Source of the DNA: Dichetophora obliterata
Lineage: Eukaryota; Arthropoda; Insecta; Diptera; Sciomyzidae
DNA length: 64,000 nt
Direction of reading: 5' to 3'
Assembly (NCBI GenBank): GCA_963920525.1
Contig: OY986435.1
Span: 223,312,399 to 223,376,398, forward strand
Positions 11,426 to 22,696 of the stretch are shown here, one piece after another. Both the position numbers and the translations under genes were made by a program. Under the pieces are notes generated by a model. That model did not search any database. It was given only the letters and a program-made list of their open reading frames with translations, and had not been told where the DNA came from. How positions within the stretch are numbered: the first letter of the stretch is position 1; each line of letters opens with the position of its first letter.

Positions 11426-11452
11426 CAGTGGCGGAAAAAATAATAGAAACAG
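11426..11452 (+). repeat. Possible Tc1/mariner terminal repeat (solo end)
   Basis: TA at 11424-11425 is followed by CAGTGGCGGAAAAAATAAT, which looks like a Tc1-family terminus. I found no matching opposite end, so this could be a truncated copy or a chance match. Confidence 0.3.
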
Positions 11453-11581
11453 TTTCTAAGCTCAGAATATTAATAGAAACATAAACTTAAGAAGAATAAC
11501 CACTACTGCATGTTATGGCTACCAGAGCTGGGGGTAGTGCACTAAATTTTCAATTTTAGCTAACATGTACTGATAGTGTGT

Positions 11582-11660
11582 GGCGACCGTAGCCTAGTGG
11601 GTAGAGTACGTGGCCCCTAAGCTAAAGAACCGCGGTAGCCCGGGTTCAATTTCAGCTCAG
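11582..11660 (+). repeat. tRNA-derived SINE-like head
   Basis: GTAGCCTAGTGGGTAGAGTA is a good Pol III A-box region and GGTTCAATTTC a B-box, spaced like a tRNA gene. The cloverleaf is poor (no convincing acceptor stem), so a tRNA-derived SINE remnant is more likely than a tRNA gene. The 3' boundary is unclear. Confidence 0.45.
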
Positions 11661-12084
11661 ACAGAATGTTTTTCCAAATGAATTAATTTTTCTGTTCGGT
11701 CGTCACCTCTCTGCAGACAATGGCAAACCTCAGAGAGTAAAAACTGCCATGTAAAGCTTCTTGAGAACATAAGCCTTTCGGTGTCAGCACTAAACTCGTA
11801 GATCCAGTTCTCGATAATTTGTGTTTAAACATTTAATAACACGCACAACACAATTGATCATTAGAAGCTCGGTCAAAGTCCTTTTTAGGGCTGAAATGGC
11901 CAATTTTTTTTTATAAAAATGAGCAGCATTATTAAATATAAGGTAGAAAATCTTCTATACAAAATTTAGTCTCGATAGACAACATCTTTCTGTTCCAAAA
12001 AGTCCTTAAATATCACGCTGTTAAAAAAATTTAATTTTTTGTCTATATCTGTGATTTTGAAAATGATGCAACTTTTTTATGATA

Positions 12085-13440
12085 GGGCGTCACCTAATAA
12101 TATGTATTTTTAATAGTTTCAAGCATCATTTCACAGTATCACTGATTTCGAATCTGAATTTAGAATTCTACAGACATTTAATTTTAAAATTCTAAATTCA
12201 GAATCGAAATCAGCGATTCTGTTAAATATAATAAAAAAAAATCATAATTTTGAAACTCTGACAACTTATTTGGGTTTAAGTTGTAAAGGAATTTGTAAAA
12301 ATAAAAAATTAGGTGGCAACCCTGTTAACCATATTTAATTTTAACATTCCGACTTTAGATTCGAAATCAGCGGCACCCTAATTCTGTTAAATGACGTTTA
12401 AAAGTCTTAAAAATACATATTATTAGGTGGCAACCCTATTATAAAAAAATTCATAATTTTAAAACTCTGACAACTTATTTGGGTTTAGTGAATCATTTTT
12501 ACCTAGTGTTCGCGCGAGCATCGAATTTGTAAAAATAAAAAAATTAGGTGGCAACCCTGTTAACCATGTTGAATTGTAATATTCTGACTTTAGATTCGAA
12601 AGCAGCGGCATCCTAAAACTGTTGAATGACGTTTAAATGTCTTAAAAATACATATTATTAGGTGGCAACCCTATAATAAAAAATATTCATAATTTTGAAA
12701 CTCTGACAACGGATTTGGTTGGGTTTAGTGAATCATTTTGACCTAGTATTAGCGCGAGCATCGAATTTGTAAAATAAAAAAATTAGGTGGCAGCCCTGTT
12801 AGCCATATTGAATTGTAATATTCTGACTTTGGATTCGAAATCAGCGGGATCCTTATACTGCTAAATGACGTTTAAATGTCTTAAAAATACATATTATTAG
12901 GTGGCAGCCCTATAATAAAAAAAATTCATAATTTTGAAACTCTGACAACGGATTTGGGTTAGATGAATCATTTTTACCAAGTGTTCGCTTTAGCATCGAA
13001 TTTGTAAAAATAAAAAAAAATTAGGTGGCAACCCTGTTAACCATATCGAATTGTAAAATTCTGACTTTAGATTCGAAATCAGCGGGACCCTAATACTGTT
13101 AAATGACGTTTAGAAGTCTTAAAAATACATATTATTAGGTGGCAGCCCTATAATAAAAAGTTTATAATTTGAAATTTTGACAACGGATTCGGATTCAGCG
13201 ACCCATTTTACTTAGTGTTCGCGCCAGCACCGAATTGGTAAAATAAAAAAATAGGTGGCAGCCCTATTAACCATATTGAATTTTAAAATCCTGACATTAG
13301 ATTCGAAATCAGTGACTCCCTAAAATTTTTAAACTATGTTTAAAACTCTTAAAAATACATATTACTAGGTGGCAATACTGTGGTAAAAATTTAGGTGGCA
13401 ACCCTAACCTTCATCTTAAATTTTAAAACTGTGACATTAT
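12085..13440. repeat. ~238-bp satellite array
   Basis: The landmark AAAATACATATTATTAGGTGGCA recurs near 12408, 12644, 12883, 13121 and 13351, giving periods of 236, 239, 238 and ~230 bp. Within each unit a second AGGTGGCAACCCTGTTA landmark follows about 130 bp later. Near 12093 the landmark is inverted (CACCTAATAATATG-TATTTTTAA), and 12141-12225 forms a palindrome around AATCTGAATTTAGAATTCT. The copies are diverged and non-coding. Confidence 0.85.
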
Positions 13441-14099
13441 ATTCAAAATAAAATCCGTTGTCAGAATTGCAAAATTACAGGAATTCGCAAAAAAACATAA
13501 AAAATCTAGGTGGGAACTCTATCCGCCATCTTGAAATATAAATTCTTACATCAGATCCGAAATCATCTACCCCCTACAACTTCCAATCACGGAGTCCAGA
13601 GAACCCTAAAAAGTCCTAATACGCTTAAGCCCAGGGTTCGGACTTGAAAATTCGTAAATCGAAGTAAATTGTTTAAAAAAAAGCAGTAAAACGAATTTTT
13701 TCGCAGTAGTTTTTTGTTTTTGTTTTTATTTACAGTCATGTACGTACATTTACTACTAATATCGTTTACTAATAACATAATATCGTTGTTGCGCGTGCAA
13801 TACCGCGTATCCACCACTTGCAATACAGCGTATATTGCAAAAAGGCCAAAATTAATTTAATTTTGATCATTCATGATTTATTTATTCATTTTGATTTTTC
13901 GTTAAATGCAAAGCAAATATCGTATTTCAATAAATTTTTAGTTCAATTGAAAATCCATTCAATAGCTTGAAATAAAATCAGTTTTTCTGCACTCATGTAA
14001 AACTTTACTTTTACCTTATATGCTTACTTGCACACTGACGGATACGCGTTATTGCACGCCCAACGACGATATCCATAAAAAGACTCTGTGTAAATATTC

Positions 14100-14815
14100 A
14101 CTACGGGAAAAAGTTATGTAGATATTACAGAGACATCTATGTAAAATCTATGTACTTCGTCTTGTATGGAAACGCAACGAGAGCTATATGTACTGGGTAA
14201 AGTGAGCGTATACTGGTTATATATCAATTTATTCACTTAGTAAAATGAAGTCATGTGTGACTTCACAAATATGCTGTACATACATTTTTGTAATGGGTAA
14301 ATAATCAATGTACTAGGTACATAGGAATTCTACTAATAATCTTTATACTACGTACATCGGAACTGTACTCATTGCATACAATTATTTATTATTTTAAGTA
14401 ATGGGTCAATAATCTATGTACTTATTGCAAAAAGTTAATATTTATGTAATAGGTCCATTATATATCTACTCACTACATACAGTTATTTAATATTTTATGT
14501 AATTGGTCAATAATCTATGAACTACATACATCAGAACTGTGAACATTACATAAAATTATTAACAATAACTTTTTAATGAGCATAGTGTGAATGTACCCAC
14601 CACGTACATCTATCTATTTATTCACGACACATAATTTTGTGATGAGTACATAAAACTCTTTATTGACTACATGCAGTACTGTTTAAAAGATTTATATAGT
14701 CAATACATATTTCAACATGTTTTTAAAACAAGGAAACCACCAAATTTATGTGTGCAGAAATTAATGTCATGAGTACATAAATTTATGTAGTGAGTCCATA
14801 GGTTTTCCCTCTGTG
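14100..14815. repeat. Degenerate GTACATA-rich tract, possible MITE
   Basis: TATGTAATGGGTCAATAATCT-like and GTACATAGGAA-like motifs recur with irregular spacing. Ends CACTACGGGAAAAAGTTATG and GGTTTTCCCTCTGTG are loosely inverted. It is non-coding, nested inside the hAT-type element, and its boundaries are uncertain. Confidence 0.4.
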
Positions 14816-14970
14816 TATGTATAACTATATATATATATATTTGCATGTTGCAGAAACATATTTTTTACCGATTCAAAATATATTTGCTGCAGAAAAATTC
14901 AATCACGGTCGTTAAAGGCAAATCAGTTCTTAATTCGGTCATAAAACCTTATGTAAAATTATAAAATACT

Positions 14971-15334
14971 AGCTGAACCCGGTGTGCTTCGCTACTCCCC
15001 TCGTTATAAAATAAAATTAAAAGTATTTATATATTTTTCACGCCATCGAATTTTCAAAATAAGTCCACCCCAGCGCCACCTACCGTGTTCATTTATACAC
15101 AAATTATTTTCTTATGATCAAACAAACATACATTCTGAATTTCAGTTAAATTGGTCCATAAATTCAAATTTTCGATATAAGTCCACCCCAGCGCCACCTA
15201 TCGGGTCCAAATATAGCCTATGTTACCCACCGTACCAAGATGAACATTACCTGAAAATTTCATCAAAATCGGCCCAGCCGTTTTGGAGTCCATACGTTAC
15301 ATACATACACACATCCTATTTTATATATATAGAT
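14971..15334 (+). repeat. CTAGCTGAACCCGG...TATATAGAT dispersed insect repeat
   Basis: It begins ACTAGCTGAACCCGGTGTGC and ends CCAGCCGTTTTGGAGTCCAT...TATATATAGAT. Two copies of CCACCCCAGCGCCACCTA lie inside. These terminal motifs are familiar from many arthropod genomes; I do not assign a class. The 136-codon frame across it is not a real gene. Confidence 0.5.
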
Positions 15335-16170
15335 TTTATTTTGTCGCAATCACAGCTTCATCTAACAAATTACTTTCTTCTGTTTGAACACTAAGACCAC
15401 AGTATACAGATGTTATGGACCCCTGAAACTCTACATTTTTAATAAACATCAATGCTTACATTTTCCAAAAATAACCATAGAAGTGTTTGTTGCGAATAAA
15501 TCGCAGTAGATTTGAAAAAACCGCAGTGACGCAATAGAACATTAAATGTTGCCAAAAAGCGCAGTAGATCTACTGCAATTGCAGTAAAGTCCGAACACTG
15601 CTTAAGCCACAGACAGAGACTATAAATACTTATAGACATTGCATATGAAAGCTCCGGTACGAAATGAAAAATTTGCCCGTACAAGACAAGAGACCCGACG
15701 AGTAAATAACCTAGCGAGTAATCGCTTGCATGGATTTGTGTTGCTAGCACAACATGTATATGTTGCTTTAAGTTTTGTTTATGTTGCTAGAATTTATAAA
15801 AGACCAGCAATGATGCTGAAAACCACTGCTTATACATATATTTTTTAGATTTCTGAGTAGAGCAGTCTGACTTTGTTTACATTTTTTTTGCTTGATTTGT
15901 TGTTGCTGCATTGGACTTCTTTTTTTGTTACGCTAGGATTTTTTTGTTCACGTTTTGGAAGCATTTCGTTGATCGTCAGATATAAATGATATTTTTGCGA
16001 TTTTGTCTATCTGAAGCAAAGACGTTTTAGATAAATCGCTATATCTTTTTTATTTCTGATCGGATTCAAATGCTCCAAAGGGCAAAACTTTAGAAAATTT
16101 ATCAATCTTCTAAATGACATTAAAATTAAATTTTAACAAAATTAAATCAATTATTTATTAATTATTCTTA

Positions 16171-17475
16171 CACGGAGAAAAATCACGGATTTTAATATGT
16201 TTAGAGGCAAACAAAATATGTTTGAGGATGATGTTGCAAACAAAGTTTTGTTTAAAATTATCAAGAATTTGTTCAGACTGAAAGAAAATATGTTTGTGAC
16301 ACCTAAACTGAGAGAGGCTTTGCAGAAAAAGTTAATTAAAAATGTATAATGTTTAGTTTCAATAAACTTTTTCTGTATTTATTGTTTGGTCTTAGCAATA
16401 ATTTGTTCAGATACAAACGAAATATGTTGGAAAATATTGTTCCAAATAAATCTTGTTCGGATCCTAACATACTTTGTTTAAAATTTAAAGAGTGAAAAGA
16501 GAGCAGTATGGTAATAATTTCTGACTCCAAACAACATTTGTTTGCATCTGAAAGATAAATATTTACAACAAATGAGAGAAACGAGAAAGCCCGAAGTTTG
16601 GCAACGTTGCAGCGTCATATCGAAATTTGGCAATGTTGTAAAAAGTTAATTGTGTTCAAGAAGCTGAAAATTATTTGCTGTAGCTGAAATTATTACGAAC
16701 GTAAGTAATTTGTAATAAATTGTTCATTTGTTATTATTTCATTATTTACATTAAGATTTCGTATTAAATAATTTAATAAAAATGCTTAACAGGTATTAAG
16801 GAGAATTCTGATGGAACAACATGAACAGTTTTCATGTCACGAATAATTTTGCAGTTGATGTTATGCACGATCTTTTGGAAGGTGTATGTCATTATGATTT
16901 AATTTTCATACTAAATGCTTTTATACTTCAATATGATTTCTTAAACATTGTCATATAATATAATATAATATAATTTTTAAACAATGTTTGTTTGTACCTG
17001 AACAATTCCTTTTTAAGATGCAAACATGTAATGTTCGGGTAACTGCTTCATGCAAACAATGTTTGTTTGTACCTCAACATTTTGTTTTTATGTGCAAAAA
17101 TGTAATTTTCTGGCTGCTGCTTGATACAAACAATGTTTGCTTGTACCTGAATATTTCCTTATTTAGGTGCAAAAATCTTATATTTGGATAACTGCATAAA
17201 GCAAACAATGTTTGGTTGTACCTGAATAGTTAATTTTTAGGTGCAAACATATAATGTTTGCGTAACTGCTTAATGCGAACAATAATTGCTCACTCCCAAA
17301 CATTACGTTATTGCACATGAAGAGAGAGAGAGAGAGATAAATTTACAAAACATATCTGCAAAAAGAGAGTGAGAGCAGATATTTCTGCAAAGTCCCATGT
17401 GCTCTCAATATGTTGCAAACAATAATATATTGCCAGCAGAGTTTGTTTGGGTAAGCGTTATAAATTTTCTGCGTG
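16171..17475. mobile_element. TA-flanked element nested in the P-like left arm
   Basis: The ends CACGGAGAAAA and TTTTCTGCGTG are imperfect inverted repeats (one mismatch). TA flanks both sides (16169-16170, 17476-17477). The opposite arm of the P-like element keeps the uninterrupted sequence ATTCTTACCTTTATCGG, so the insertion point and TA duplication are directly verified. TA duplication suggests a Tc1/mariner-type mechanism, but no transposase is present. The 1305 bp contain a minisatellite at 16979-17290 and an AG-rich tract near 17322. Confidence 0.85.
16979..17290. repeat. 74-75-bp minisatellite, four copies plus partial
   Basis: AAACAATGTTTGTTTGTACCT-like unit starts fall at 16979, 17054, 17128, 17203 and (degenerate) 17277, a steady 74-75-bp period. 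The unit contains AACATT/AATGTT dyads. The 67-codon open frame across it is a by-product of the repeat. Confidence 0.85.
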
Positions 17476-18414
17476 TACCTTTATCGGATTCGTTATTTAC
17501 TATTTTTACCTTTATCCATTCAAATAATATCAAAATTAAATTTTAACAAAATTAATCCAATTATTTATTAACTATTTTAAATAGATTTAAAACAAAAACT
17601 CCAATAATAACTTTTAATTTAATTTTTTTTTTTTTTTTTTTGAAGAAAAGACCATGCATTTTATTTTCTTGTTTTATTTATTTAGAATTAAATTATGATT
17701 TGGCTAATTTGTCTAATTTGACTAGTATTCTACTATTTATTCTATTTACTATAGTATTCTTTATTATTTACTATAGTATTCTAGTATTGCCACGCAGGAC
17801 AATCGGCAGCTACACAAATTGCCTTGTTGCTTTGCCTATTTTGTAGCATCTTCCAATTGGAGACATTGCTACAAGCGGTATTTCTAGCTCCGTAGTTTGT
17901 ATGAAATTAAAAGTATAAGAAATAAAAGTTAGTATTAATAAGATTACAATATATTGCAAAATATTGATTTTGTTTGAATATGAAACGATTTTAAACTCCT
18001 TAGTATTTAAGTATTTATTTTTTTATTGTTTTGATTGTTTGCATTGCATCATATATATCTATGTCATGCATTAAACTTGTCGCGGCCAAGGATGCATACT
18101 AAAGAGTGTTGTGCAGACTTTGATGAAATTCGTTAGAATTTTTTTGACAAATTACAGTTTTAAGTATATATGCAATTGTAAAGTTTTATTTCGTTCTCTT
18201 TACGTCTAAGTGCGATCGAGAAAGCGTCTTTTTGTGACTTGCGATTTTTAGTGTTTTTCAGTGTTTTCAAGTGTTTTTTCAAAAATAATATATTTTTGTT
18301 TTCAACTTGTGTTTGCTAAACTGTGACTCTATTTGTTGTTTTTAAATTGTACCCATCTGTTTTTTTCAAAACAAACCCCTGACTTTTTGTACCAAAAAAA
18401 ACAATAAAGCCAAC

Positions 18415-18655
18415 ATGTCAGATTGCATGTGTGTGGTTAGAGAGTGCCAAGGTATACCTAGTATATTTACGGAAAAAGTGCGATTGTTTCGGTTCCCAAC
18501 TGATTCAGTTTTATTGAAAAAATGGTGCGCGAATTTAAAAATCGTACATGAAGGCTACCTTAATTCAAAAAGCAGAGTATGCAGTCGTCATTTCGATGCG
18601 TCTTGTATTGGAAATATGCGTTTAAAACATGGTTCGATTCCCACCATGAATCTTG
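18415..18655 (+). CDS. P-like transposase exon 1: first THAP domain
   Basis: ATG at 18415 opens an 80-codon exon that ends at a consensus donor (CTTG|GTAAGT). It encodes a complete THAP zinc-finger: cysteines near residues 4-11, W at ~38, the C-x2-H pair in VCSRHFD (~56-59), and a terminal SIPTMNLG resembling the AVPTIF box. THAP domains of P-type transposases bind DNA near the element ends. Phase 1 at the donor matches phase at the acceptor before 19396, so the exon reads on into a second THAP domain. A separate short THAP protein read through the intron (stop at 18661) is the alternative. Confidence 0.75.
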
Positions 18656-18760
18656 GTAAGTAAAATATACAAGTTAAATACAGTATTTTAATATAATTTA
18701 TTTCATGAAGTATTTTAAAGTTATTTAAGAGGTGAAATTTTTATAGAATGTGTTGTGTTA

Positions 18761-19350
18761 AGGGCCCATGAATGTTTTTAAGCGAAAAAACCCTGTGTTT
18801 AAAGTTTTATTTTATGTAATTTTTTAAAATAATAATTAGGGTATACACTTCACTTCGTAATTTTACGAAATCGGAATTTTACGAAAATTTCAGTGCTATT
18901 GTTGGTGTTCTGGTTTTCCGAAGATTGCTTAAATTTAATCATCTAATGAGTTGAGGAACGGTCTTCTACAATAAAATTTCATATAATTTAGTCTTTTCAC
19001 TGATTTTCGGCATTTTTCACAATTAAACGGTAACAACAAAGGTTTCAATAAATTTACATTTTGCGAGTTGTCAGTTTGACAAATGTTTCGGAAAAAATTG
19101 AAAAGCAGGCGCTCACTTCAACTCGTCGTAAATGTGCGATTTCGGAGAATTTGTGAGCTTGTGGAAAGAAAATATTATTTAATTAAGCAGGAATCCGTAG
19201 TAGAGCTTGTTCATCTAAAATTTAAAAGAAATTATTTTAGGTTTGCAGAAACTATTTGAGTTTTTAATCTAAGATTTTAGAAAAATGTTGTTGTTAACTA
19301 AAATGGTAGTTGAAACACCGTTTTTTGACTAAAAGCAATTTGTCGAAATA
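18761..19350. repeat. AGGGCCCAT-ended repeat in the transposase intron
   Basis: The start AGGGCCCATGAATGTTTTTA and later ATGGTAGTTGAA...GACTAAAAGCAATT correspond in inverse orientation to the MITE at 30211-30704. TTA precedes the start. The other terminus is not recognisable, so the copy is truncated or diverged. It enlarges the intron between the two THAP exons. Confidence 0.5.
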
Positions 19351-19395
19351 TAAAAATACTAAAAAAAATTCTTTCATTCATTTCATAATTTAAAG

Positions 19396-20216
19396 GTCAC
19401 AACGACGAAAACATATATTTGCCGTTTTTAAAGTGTACGCTTTATGAACGCGTACGAAGTTGTGCTGTTGCTGCATGTGGCAACGACTCCCGAGACGGCG
19501 TATTGTATTCGTTCCCAGACTGTCCAAGTCGTCGCCAAGCTTGGCTCGAGGCTTGCAGTTTGGAAGATCAGGCACGAAAACAAATGCATATTTGTGGAAA
19601 GCATTTCAAGCCAGGAGATGTTACATCGAATAGGCTTAAGGAGACTGCATTTCCTATATATGCAATAAATGAAGCTATTGAGCCTTTCATTGACAATGAA
19701 AACATTTTCGAAGACGTTCTACAAGAGCGCCAAGAAAATGTATGCAAGAAATGCTATAATTTCTGCATGCTTAGCGCTTCCCACCGAAAAAAGTACATAG
19801 CGCTGCAGAAAGAAATGGAAAATAAAGATGTTTCCAATGCAAAAACTCAAGAAGAGCTCTTGAATAAAATCAAGTCACTTGAGCTGCAATTAAAAAATTT
19901 GCAAGAATCTGTGACAAACCAAAGCAAAACAATTGCTTCCGAATCATCTTATGCGGATATATTTGCGAGAGTGATTTTAAATACTCGAAGAGTAAAAGAA
20001 TACTCAAATGAAGAACGCGAAATTTGCCAGTCCATAAACTATTATTCTTCCAAAGCCTATAGGTTCCTAAAAAATTGCCTGCACTTTAATCTCCCAGACA
20101 CTGCCACACTTTGGAAATGGCGGCCAATTAAAGTAGTCATGCCAGGCATAACTACCCTGCAAGACACTCCTAACCGAAACTTTAACACATTCACAAAAAA
20201 TTTTTGTATTCACTAA
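19396..20216 (+). CDS. P-like transposase exon 2: second THAP domain, coiled coil
   Basis: After an ATTTAAAG acceptor the frame continues from exon 1. It encodes a second THAP-like finger (CAVAACGND..., W in AWLEAC, C-x2-H in HICGKHF, and AFPIYAI as the closing motif). This is followed by CKKCYNFC, a leucine-rich coiled coil (ELLNKIKSLELQLKNLQESV) that would dimerise, and YSSKAYRFLKNCLHFNLPD-TATLWKW, a segment characteristic of P-element/THAP9 transposases. The frame stops at 20216. An internal donor probably exists, because the catalytic segment lies further on, but I could not place it. Tandem THAP domains are unusual; standard P transposase has one. Confidence 0.7.
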
Positions 20217-20551
20217 CACAAATGCATGGTATTTTGTTATTAAAATGGCGGTACAAAATACTATTAGTTATTAAACCTATTATTTAACAGGCAGCAATTT
20301 AGTTGTACATCCCTGTTTTCTCTTATTGGTGTGGTAGACAGAGACAAATGATTTTCGTTGTGTTCTACTTGTTTTGTCTTGTTCTTTCTTATGAGAAAAA
20401 TAAATTTGATGTACACACAATTTAGAAAATTTTCAAACGAACGATTTATATCATGCATCAGCACGTAAGTACTATTAATTGTGAAATATATTAAATAAAA
20501 TATTGTATAATGTAAAAACAATTATATTTTAACACTTTTCTAATGAAATAG

Positions 20552-20676
20552 ACGAAGCTGGTGGTCGTCAAGTGCAGGTGATAGCTGCTGCTCCGAGTAC
20601 TACTGGAATACCATTGACTGCAGCTCCACAACCGCAGGCTCAAGCTACACCAGCAGTCACCTCTACGGCTCAATAA
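20552..20676 (+). other. Exon-like Ala/Pro/Gln-rich segment of unknown origin
   Basis: After TAATGAAATAG the frame reads 40 codons rich in Ala, Pro, Thr and Gln (GRQVQVIAAAPSTTGIPL..., ending TSTAQ) to TAA. A second Ala-rich stretch in another frame follows at about 20778-20886 (VAIANPIVLAQQAGAPSMLI). The composition is unlike the surrounding AT-rich DNA and like transcription-factor low-complexity regions. It may be captured host exon sequence inside the transposon; I do not recognise the source. Confidence 0.35.
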
Positions 20677-20969
20677 AATGGAAATATTACGACCTTGCTT
20701 TTCGTTCTGCTAACTTTGGCATTCATCAGCAAACTTTGCTGCAACAAAATACTTCGCCAACAAGTGTCTGACTACCGTGGCCATAGCCAATCCGATAGTT
20801 CTCGCCCAACAAGCAGGAGCTCCTAGCATGCTTATCACGAATACTTTTGCTGCTATTACACACAGTGTTTCCAAGTGGATTTGTTAATGGAGCTACGCAG
20901 CAAATTTCAATATGCAATTTTCAATAAAAATTCAAAAAATAAATGTGTTCATATAGTTAAAAAATAATA

Positions 20970-21190
20970 GGGAATTAACCAGTCAGTTAAATGGTAGGTA
21001 TAACTGGTGTACTTGGCATAACAAATAGTTAATTACTTAGTCATTTCACTGGTAGCTGCGACTGGTATTTTTGCCATATAAATAAGTTATTTAACCCACT
21101 ATTTAACTAATTGCTTTAACTGGCAAGTTTGACAGATATTTTCAGTTATTTAACTTATTATATAACTGATTGGAATAACTGGCATATAAA
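20970..21190. repeat. ~59-bp imperfect tandem repeat
   Basis: TTAAYTGGTAGNTNNAACTGG and AGTTATTTAACYYAYTA motifs recur about every 58-60 bp, around three and a half copies. It interrupts the transposase region between exon 2 and the LMFDE exon and is non-coding. Confidence 0.6.
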
Positions 21191-21387
21191 ATGTGTGAGC
21201 GAGATGACTAAGCAATTTAAACTTCTGAAAAAGTATGTGCAAGAAAAGGATACAAAATCACACGTACACAAATGTTTTGGTAAGATTTTTCACATGGCCC
21301 TTAAGAAACTGATAGAAAATACTGACCGAAACTTCCGCATTGCTTTTCTTTATATAACCAGTAATATAACCGGTTGTGTTCTTGCAG

Positions 21388-21655
21388 GGTACTGAAATGG
21401 AGGAGAATTTCAAAAAACTAGCTGCAAGCATGAGCGAGCAATCACGAAACTGTGTTCTAATGTTCGACGAAGTCCTCTTCCGAAAAGAGCTGGAATATAA
21501 TGACAGAGCAGACCAAATAGATGGTTTCGTCGACTTAGGAGATGGTCAACGCACACAACTACTTGCCACAAAACTCCAGACTTTTATGGTGAAGGGTTTA
21601 ATGGATAATTGGAAGTACGTGCATAGCTTCTATTGCACAGCCAAAGGAATGGAAG
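21388..21655 (+). CDS. P-like transposase exon with LMFDE catalytic motif
   Basis: A GTTCTTGCAG acceptor and a GAAG|GTACGT donor bound 268 bp. The translation contains NCVLMFDEVLFRKELEYN, IDGFVDLGDGQRTQLLATK and FMVKGLMDNWKYVHSFYCT. These match the first part of the RNase-H-like catalytic domain of P/THAP9 transposases, with the first catalytic aspartate in FDE. The downstream GTP-binding insertion and remaining acidic residues are missing in this window, so the copy should be non-autonomous. Confidence 0.8.
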
Positions 21656-21765
21656 GTACGTTCTTACCTGTATTGGCGTTAATTCTTGTATTAAATTGAA
21701 TTGAACCGAATTTAAAAAACGTATAATAAAGTCCTGTATTGCACACTCAAATCTTTCAACTCCAG

Positions 21766-21920
21766 AGTGGTTTGATGAAAATGGGAGTTGCTTTAAGCAC
21801 AGGCAAATCATCCTAGATTTTCTTATAACTGTTTTAATTCGAAAGAATTCGAAATGGTTAAAAGAAAATCTAGCGTCCGAAGAGTTAAAAAAAAATCCAT
21901 CCGATCCAGAGAAAAGCAAG
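21766..21920 (+). CDS. Candidate following transposase exon (unrecognised)
   Basis: A CAACTCCAG acceptor, 155 bp and an AAGCAAG|GTAAGG donor fit in phase with the previous exon, giving EWFDENGSCFKHRQIILDFL and a Lys/Glu-rich continuation. I do not recognise this as the canonical next part of P transposase. It may be an unrelated exon joined to the element or a diverged portion. Confidence 0.45.
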
Positions 21921-21959
21921 GTAAGGCCAATGCAAAAATGCAAAGGCTTCTAAATGCAT

Positions 21960-22170
21960 AAGCAGTCCGTTTGTCCGTCTGAAAGTCTGTCTGAAAGTCT
22001 GTCTGAAAGTCTGTCTGTCAATTCGTCGTTTTGGATTTTTTAAAATAATCCGATTGTCACTTCGTCTGTTTCTCCATATCCCTTTTTGTCTGTCAGTCTG
22101 TTAGTATGTATGTGTAAATGTTAGACCGTCTATCCGAAGTCCATAAGTCCGTCTGATTGATTGCCCGACC
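21960..22170 (+). repeat. GTCTGTCT-rich simple repeat tract
   Basis: CTGAAAGTCTGT is tandemly repeated three times at about 21979-22015. It is embedded in a wider tract of CCGTCTGTC, GTCAGTCTG and GTCCGTCTG units to 22170. The rest of the region to 22696 is AT-rich with no recognisable exon, although the missing C-terminal transposase would be expected here. Confidence 0.6.
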
Positions 22171-22696
22171 TTTCAGTACTGTGCAACTCTAAACTGAATG
22201 CACCTCATATTGCTAAAAATAAGTGCACCTCATTCAGCAATGTTTTCCCTCATGCTTTTGTAAATATTTTTGTTTTTGAATGGCATTTCCTTAAAACTTA
22301 AATACATTTGAATTAATTGAAATTTAAAAGCAAATGAGAAATCTTAAAAAATTTCGATTATTTTGTAATTTTTAAATTTTCGAAGGAAAAGGAAAAGGAA
22401 AAAAATTTAAAAATTTAATTTATTAAGCAAATTTTAAATTTATCACAAAAAACTTCAAAACTTATTTTATAATAATTCATGTTTAAGTTAACAATATAAC
22501 TTAATAAAGTTAACAATATAACTTATAATTTCAGTTGTTTTGGTTTTCATATATGTATTCCTTTTTAACTATTTAATACAAAAATTAGAGCTTAAAATTT
22601 GTTATTAAGCCTACATCATGCCTTAAAAAAAAATAATAATATTAAATTGATAATATAAATGTGCCGAATCGCAATTTAATCAAAATTAAAAAATAA

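Larger units (their letters stand above)
13632..15600. mobile_element. Non-autonomous hAT-type element, duplication CTTAAGCC
   Basis: The ends are CAGGGTTCGGACTT and AAGTCCGAACACTG, an imperfect inverted pair with CAG termini. CTTAAGCC flanks both sides (13624-13631, 15601-15608), an 8-bp target duplication typical of hAT. No transposase ORF survives in 1969 bp. Its interior contains a GTACATA-rich degenerate tandem tract (about 14100-14815) and a CTAGCTGAACCCGG-started repeat (14971-15334). It sits 13 bp from the end of the P-like transposon. Confidence 0.85.
15614..17864 (+). repeat. Left terminal inverted repeat of the P-like element
   Basis: It pairs with 22697-23583. Two departures from the right arm stand out: a 1305-bp insertion at 16171-17475, and a ~55-bp expansion of TATTCTACTATTTA-like units at about 17729-17785. 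Without the insertion the arm is about 0.94 kb. Confidence 0.85.

Noticed and set aside
14984..15394. 136-codon plus-strand frame
   Set aside because: It runs through a known type of dispersed repeat with duplicated CCACCCCAGCGCC blocks; no domain and no splice sites.
15439..15848. Small proteins read in both P-like arms (identical 69-codon frames)
   Set aside because: Identity reflects the inverted repeats; no initiation context, domain or splice logic supports a gene.
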